Shown here: positions 57,866-64,000 of the stretch, in pieces | Numbering within the stretch: position 1 is the first letter of the stretch | How the letters are laid out: the number at the start of each line of letters is the position of its first letter | Source of the DNA: Pomphorhynchus laevis | Lineage: Eukaryota; Acanthocephala; Palaeacanthocephala; Echinorhynchida; Pomphorhynchidae | Length of the DNA stretch: 64,000 nt | Direction of reading: 5' to 3' | NCBI GenBank assembly: GCA_012934845.2 | Contig: WNNJ02003431.1 | Coordinates: 186,001-250,000 of the forward strand | Position numbers and translations under genes: made by a program | Notes under the pieces: generated by a model | What the model saw: only the letters and a program-made list of their open reading frames with translations | The model's database searches: none | Told to the model about the DNA's origin: nothing

Positions 57866-60240
57866 TCTAGTCATGCGAATTATTAACCTTGAGTTGTTTG
57901 TATATAATTAAATTTTTCACACTTAGACCAAACAGATCAAATTCATTCATACCTTTCGATTACCCGGATTTAAACTTAGATCTTCTATCAACACAGGCAT
58001 TTGTTGATCTCACCGTAGATTTAGTCGCAGTGATATATTAAGGACATTTTATAATTAAATATTTATTTTTTGTTTTAATTTATTAATGAAATTAATTTTG
58101 GGAATTATAGATCTTATCACAAAGAATGACGATGCATCTTTAAATATAAATTTTTGAACTTTATATTCTGAGCGATACTAATGGCAATTACATGGATGAA
58201 TTATAAGTGATATGAGACATCCACTAAAAGAGATGCTTACATATGTGTAGTACAATATATAATGTTTTTGTGAAATATAATGTAAATTTAAAATTTGAAT
58301 TTAAAATTTTATAAATTAAATTAAATCTTAAATAATTATTTATTATTTATTATTCAATTATTTATCTTTTTTAATTGATAGTATAAAATACGCAGGCTCG
58401 GTTCGCTGATTCGATTCATACTAATATTATATAAATCGCACTTGTTCTTTGTCCACATCTTCTTGGTCACGCAATAAATCAAGCATTTACCTGATTTGAA
58501 GAGAGAATTTAAAATCCTGTCTAAAAACAAACTTGAATTCTTAAAATCCTTGCAAGGTAAAAATTCGAGGTGTATTAAATACTTGATTTGTGTTACAGTC
58601 AATAATATATGATTTTATATAATGTTCAGCAGCTTGTTAGATACGATTTTGAAAACCGACTGCGCTTCGATAGGTAGGAAAGGATATTTTATTACTTTTT
58701 TGTTGATTGTTGATTTGTTGAACTGTGAACTCAACGAATTTGTACATCTTTTCCTCGTAATGCGCTTTACAATCATATCGAAAATATATGCATACAATAT
58801 TTAGAGTACAATTCTTGGTACATTAATGTAATCCATGTAATATATTTAGAATGTATAATCACCGAAATTATATGAAACATGACAGAGTAGAAGTTCTGAC
58901 GATATTCCACGGAAGTGATGAGAATCACATTCCCAAGAGAAATTTTGTGTAATTATCATAGAGGTGCAAAATATGCATATTTTTGATTTGCAAACCTGTT
59001 TAATTGCTTCTATGTATAAGTACATACTTTCGATACTTTTGACTTAAATGCTTACTCTCTCCATATATGGAGAGAGATATATATATTTTCTCTCCATATA
59101 TGAAGATATGCATATCTCCATATATAAATATATCATATTATATATGATATAATATATCATACATATAAATTATGTTAATTTTGCATTTCGAAGTAAAAAA
59201 TTTTTAATTCTAAAATCCATTTTAATTTTATAATTTTGCTAGCAACTTCTGAATTGTACCTCCATCTTGCATCCAAATTAACATTGAAGTTACTCACAAT
59301 TAATATAGTCAATTATCGGTCATCTTAAAAGAATATTATATATTTCTTCATTTCGTAGACACATAATGTAATATAATCAACGTGAGTTATATATTATTCT
59401 GTTATTTGATTAACATAAATAATTAATTTATTATTTTTATGGCATCACATGGCAAAACATAAAGATTATTTAATACTCTACTTTTTTATGTTATTTCATT
59501 AATGATTATAGCTGCAAGGCTTTGTTCTGCCATAACGTAACTGAACTGTATAAAATGCTAAAGTTGATTAAAAATAATTTTCTTGTTCGCGTTTTAATGT
59601 TACAGCTTAGAATATAGGCTGTCATATCACCTTAATTTAACTATTTAACATCCTTTAAGAAATAAATTTATCAATTAAAAAACATGATTTCTACAAGTTT
59701 TATAGAAACAAATAACTATGATATTTGTAAAATGAGAATATTCGTATTAGGCATTTCGTTAACTCAATTATGAATTGAGTTAACGAAAATAATTCATTTT
59801 AATAAAATGGTTTAATCCTCCATTTTACTTTACTAAAATAGAGTATTAAATCCTTTATTTTAGTAAAGGAAGATCTTTAGTTAATCCTCCATTTTACTAA
59901 AGTAAAATGGAGGATTTAATACCATGCAATTTTTTTTTGAAAGATGATTATCTAGAAATTGTAGAAAAATGAATAACAAACTCGTTTGCACAATAATCAA
60001 ATTTAAATATTGTCATTTTTCAGATAGGATTACGTTTTGCATAACTACGACTGTATTATTAATTCTGAGATATCTTAATGTTTACATCTTAAACTTTGAT
60101 AATCGCATATTTCAACTTCCGCTAGCAAGCGTTAACATTCAAGTATTAATATTCAATTCAAGAAGGCTGTCAGGTTTATTATTACGACATATTTTTATTT
60201 TACAATTTTCTGCAGTGAAACGCTTTCAAATTTGTATGTT
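57866..60240. other. AT-rich spacer with hairpins
   Basis: A decayed PLE terminus at about 58,330-58,420. ATATATGGAGAGAGA-type palindromes lie at 59,055-59,160. A perfect hairpin, CGTTAACTCAATT with AATTGAGTTAACG, lies at about 59,757-59,787. Inverted copies of TCCTCCATTTTACT lie at about 59,815 and 59,895. No convincing gene. Confidence 0.45.
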
Positions 60241-60247
60241 AAATGTT

Positions 60248-60253
60248 TTTATT
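60248..60253 (-). promoter_or_regulatory. Poly(A) signal, minus strand
   Basis: AATAAA directly after the TAA stop of the frame at 60,256-60,711. Very close, but compatible with a compact 3' end. Confidence 0.3.
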
Positions 60254-60255
60254 AG

Positions 60256-60711
60256 TTAATCCGCAATTGCTTTAGGATATGATATATGAACCATACAATT
60301 ATTTGATAATGCCTTTGTTCTTTTGTACGGCGGATCCTTCGAATGCTGATGGTGTCTTTTAGATTTTTCTCCTGTCATGTAGTTTGTTACTTTAAATAAA
60401 CCGGTAAGCGCAATTAAGTAGGCTGTAGTAAATATAGCATGCTTAAATAGTAAGCAGGCAACATCATCGATAAAACGTAGGCAAGAATATAAACGATCGT
60501 TGTCATCACTTTTCCGTAATATCATTAATTTTTTAGCGAACTGTGTAAAATGCTTGACTTTTGGTTTCAATACGCATAATCTTGCTAAGTTTGGGATACC
60601 AGAAAAAAGTTGGCTTTTATCCATCCAAAGTAAATTTGATAAGAAAATTATTGGACTTAATATCACCAACAACTGTCTCTGACTTGAGAAGGAAAATCGA
60701 TTCAAGTCCAT
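60256..60711 (-). CDS. Possible last exon of an uncharacterised protein
   Basis: A 151-codon open frame in an AT-rich setting. The central part includes SGIPNLARLCVLKPKVKHF, a charged stretch RKSDDNDRLYSCLRFIDDV and a hydrophobic segment HAIFTTAYLIALTGLF that could span a membrane, then a basic tail (GEKSKRHHQHSKDPPYKRTK). The true exon may begin at an AG within the frame, for example near 60,590. I recognise no family. It is not a known LINE or PLE segment. Confidence 0.4.
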   Translation of the reverse strand: MDLNRFSFSSQRQLLVILSPIIFLSNLLWMDKSQLFSGIPNLARLCVLKPKVKHFTQFAKKLMILRKSDDNDRLYSCLRFIDDVACLLFKHAIFTTAYLIALTGLFKVTNYMTGEKSKRHHQHSKDPPYKRTKALSNNCMVHISYPKAIAD

Positions 60712-60719
60712 TTTTAATC

Positions 60720-61240
60720 AATTATATCCAGTTATACTTTAACCTGAAAATAAAAAATTGAAAGTTTATGGTGCACTGCAAATTTACACATTAAAATAGA
60801 GATTGGTCAATTGTATTTTGGTATATAATGAAAAATTCCCAATATTTTTCAAAGGTCAGCTTTGGCTATTAATTATATATTTTAGTTATTTTTAGTATTT
60901 GAAAAATTATAAATTGTATACGAAAATTCCATTTTAACGGCATATTTGCTATTATATTTACCAAACTATTGCGATTTATATTATATGGACCAAATTTTGA
61001 ATATAAGCTGAACGCTGTTTAAATTTTGCTTGAAAGCGAATCAACTTTTGCTTTAAAAGGATTGCAAGGGTTCAAAGCATTGCAAAATAAGCTGTTTAAT
61101 ATCTGTTTCTTTAAATAGAATTAATACATAAATTATAATATAGGATTAATACATAAATATGGTACTTACATGAATTCGAAATAATATTAACACCAATTAT
61201 TTTCATAACACGACTTAATATGTCATTACAGATTAACTAG
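60720..61240. other. Spacer
   Basis: No feature recognised. Confidence 0.45.
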
Positions 61241-61249
61241 AGATTTACT

Positions 61250-64000
61250 GGCCCAAGATTACCTCTGAGAGTTTTGTGCAGCTAAAGCAATCAACGAAAC
61301 CCGAATTGAAATAACTAAAAGCTTATTGATATCTAATGATTCAAATAGTTGCTGGACAAACAAAGAGCGTATACATAGAATAGTAAATGAGTCTATCAAC
61401 TCCTCCCTCGACCGTTGCATCAATAAGCAGGTATCTCATGCTGTTTGTTCTTTTCAACGCACACCAGAGGTAGATAAATCTTATTCTAAATTAGCAAACT
61501 CTCTTGATAGGGAAAGCGCTAGGGCCTCACATCTGATAGTTCGTAATTTACCCGTTTCTGAAAACGAACAACAAGTTATATTAAATCTCTTTGAGGAAAT
61601 TGGTTGTCCCTTGGTCGGACAAAAACTAGACTTTCATCGATTCCCTGCACTTCATACTAACTTCCCTCCGTGAATTAAGGTAAAAACTAGCGTCAGCCAT
61701 GTGGAATCATCTTTAAAATCTTCGTTTAAGCTTAAGAATTCATCTCTCTTTCATACGGTGTACTTGTGCCCTGATTTGTCGAAACTCGTACAAGAGGAAC
61801 TTAAGAGACTACGGAAAGAATTATCCGAACGAAAAAAGTCAGACCCAAGTAAGCGATATTTTATTAGAGGACATAAGATAGTGGCTTCATCAAGAAGGGA
61901 ATCCCACGCAGTAAATGTGAGCTTGCCAGTACTCGGCGAAGTTTCGTCTACAGGCAACAACAATCTTTCTAACCCAGCCAATATATGACCAACGATTGAA
62001 AATGATTTAAAGGTAAATCCTCCAGCAAAACTTCAAGTAAATCATCCAGTGTTTCCTCTAATTGATTCGACTCCGCTGCTCCTAAAGTCTTCCTGGAAAT
62101 TGGCCGTCTTAAATATTCGCTCTCTTAGTAATAAGGTTGATCGTAACAAATCATCCATCGTAACAAATCATTACAAGGTTGATTCAGAATATGATATTTT
62201 TCTTCGTAAATCTTTCGATGTTTTGTGTTTAACCGAATCTTGGCACGTTCATTAAAATGATTACTCTCTTAAACGCCTCCGCTCTTAAAATCTCTATGTG
62301 GTCGATAAGGCTCGTCAACGACTTATTAGTTCAAATCGATCAATTAACCACGGTGGTCTTATAGCTTTCTCTCACCATTGATCTCCGTTGCAATCATTAT
62401 CGTTGCCAGTTGTTCATCTCACTTTCGAACTACTTGGGTTCCGTGTAAAGCCGGATCGCTGTTTCTGAATATATACTTATTCTATCGGTCTGGATCGTGT
62501 CATCCGTCTGACTTTTTTCTGTGAACTGTCAAACATACTTTCTTTCATCTTCCTCTCCGGTTTACCTTGCGTTGTACTAGGTGATATAAATGTTAGCTTA
62601 GACCGTCCTTGTGATTCCAATACCCTAAAGACGATTTCTACATTTAACGATCATGATTTTCAAATCATGTCTCCTCATTATTCTTCTGCTACTCATTTTC
62701 TTGGCGGTACCCTCAATATTGTTGCCCTACCTTCGCGTCTTGCCTTGTCTTCTTCATTGTGCATATATGATCCCGCTCAATTTGACCACTTCCTTGTTAC
62801 ATGTTCTCTCCCTTTGTTAAAAATCAATGTTTATGCAAAAATTATCTCGTGTCGTTCTTGGAAATTCCTCGACTTTTTCCTTCTTCGCTCTCATATTAAC
62901 CGCTCTCCGTTAATGTACCCTTCTTCTATCTACCAATTCCCCAATTACTTATGTACTCTCTTTAACAATGTATTTTGCTCTATCCTCGATGAAATTCTTC
63001 CCCTTAAAACTTTTGTTCAATCACGTCACTATCGTGCAACATGGTTCGAATCTGAGTATGTGACTTCAAAACGCCTCCTGCGTCGTTCTTTCAGAACTTA
63101 TCATCGTTATCTCAGACTATCTTCAGAACTTGACTCGTCATTTTATCGTAACCAATTCTTTGCTCTTCGTCATTCGCATAGGCAACTTCTGCGTTCTAAG
63201 GCACATAGTTTTTGGAGAAACAAACTGGCTACCGCTAATGACTCTCGAACTAAATGAAAAACTCTTAATTCTCTACTTTCTCGTTCCTCTGTCACCTCCA
63301 CTCTTGATCCTTTTCAATTCTCTGATTACCTAATTTCAAAAACTATTTCTCTAATCGATTCGATCATCGTCCTTCCCCACACTTCTTGTATCTCGTCTGT
63401 TCGTATCCCTGAGCTCTTTTACCTGCTTGCAATATCTCAAGATGATGTATCTTGCCTTCTTATTTCGTTAACTTGTAAGTCCTCTCCTGTCGACCCCATC
63501 CCTACTCGAATTCTCAAATGGTTGTCAGCTAACTTCACACCTTTCCTTACTAGCCTCTTTAACTCGTCAATCGTGAACGGAATATTTCCTGTTCTTTGGA
63601 AAACGGCCATTGTTCGTCCTCTACTTAAAAAGCCCTCTCTTGACCCCTCTCTTCCTTCATCTTATCGCCCAATATCAATTCTACCAACCTTTTCTAAAAT
63701 TCTTGACCACCTTGTCTTAGATCAGATAAGCAAGTATTTCTCTTCATCGCAGCTCTAACCTTCTTTTCAATCTGCTTTCCGCTCCGATCATTCCACCGAA
63801 CTAGCATGTCATAAAAGTATTTTCTGATCTGCTCTCCGCTCGTGACAAAGGACTGTGTAGTGTGATCGACAATTCCACATTGTCGATCACAAAATCCTTC
63901 GTTTTCGTCTTCGCTATCATAATCGCTTCTCTTCATTCACATTGGCTTGGTTCTCTTCGTCCACCTTGGCTTGGTTCTCTTCGTCCACCTTGGCTTGGTT
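61250..64000 (+). mobile_element. CR1/L2-like LINE, runs off the window
   Basis: Plus strand. ORF1 parts with ASHLIVRNLPVSENEQQVIL (61,326-61,673) and SKRYFIRGHKIVAS (61,701-61,988). AP endonuclease start KLAVLNIRSLSNKVD and VLCLTESWH (62,090-62,250), then THFLGGTLNIV (about 62,690) and FDHFLV where SDH is expected. The linker is TWFESEYVTSKR (about 63,040), and the RT start is [18 protein letters not shown] and SSYRPISILPTFSKILD (63,600-63,715). It is the same family as the copy at 12.2-16.3 kb. It has many frame breaks, so it is old and dead. The Cys-rich module of the other copy's ORF1 is not visible. Confidence 0.85.
63936..64000 (+). repeat. 26-bp tandem repeat at the right edge
   Basis: CTTGGCTTGGTTCTCTTCGT and its continuation are repeated at least twice and then cut by the window end. 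It lies within or at the end of the LINE RT region. Confidence 0.6.

Noticed and set aside
1-64000. tRNA, rRNA, CRISPR arrays or bacterial operons
   Set aside because: No tRNA-like T-loop with matching arms, no rRNA-like block and no regularly spaced direct repeats with unique spacers; the minisatellite at 41.5 kb has no spacers.

Overview
The window is AT-rich metazoan (invertebrate) DNA. The evidence is a host gene split into twelve short exons by long introns, the standard genetic code, and a dense load of retroelements. These are Penelope-like elements (PLEs), R2/NeSL-like LINEs with a restriction-like endonuclease, CR1/L2-like LINEs with an AP endonuclease, one RTE/Rex3-like LINE, and small palindromic elements. 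I cannot name the phylum from the sequence. No bacterial operon, tRNA, rRNA or CRISPR array was seen.

Region 3.5-28.0 kb holds the clearest host gene, a complete lysosomal beta-hexosaminidase (GH20) on the minus strand. By eye its 12 exons join in frame at GT-AG sites into a 508-residue protein. Most of the larger introns hold retroelements: a palindrome-flanked RT fragment in intron 11, PLE copies in introns 9, 7 and 1, a second PLE lineage and a CR1/L2-like LINE in intron 7, an R2-like LINE in intron 6 and a CR1-like LINE in intron 3. Those whose coding strand is readable lie mostly in the sense orientation of the gene. A duplicated piece containing the 3' part of exon 3 lies upstream of exon 1.

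Region 28-50 kb is mostly nested PLE copies. Into one PLE, with a 15-bp target-site duplication, a 2.8-kb segment is inserted. It is a 5'-truncated R2-like reverse transcriptase whose C-terminal frame runs directly into a CRP-type LIM domain with all eight zinc ligands. A second, shorter insertion carries only the C-terminal part of a related ORF between inverted repeats. There is a 20-21 bp minisatellite at 41.5 kb. At 47.1-47.2 kb a palindromic element carries what reads as a complete type III hammerhead ribozyme. Degenerate relatives of the same ribozyme sit in both arms of the 3.8-4.8 kb element.

Region 50-64 kb contains an unrecognised two-exon plus-strand gene (53.25-57.34 kb) with an RTE-like LINE and a palindromic element in its intron, a possible last exon of another gene on the minus strand (60.26-60.7 kb), and a degenerate CR1/L2-like LINE running off the right edge.
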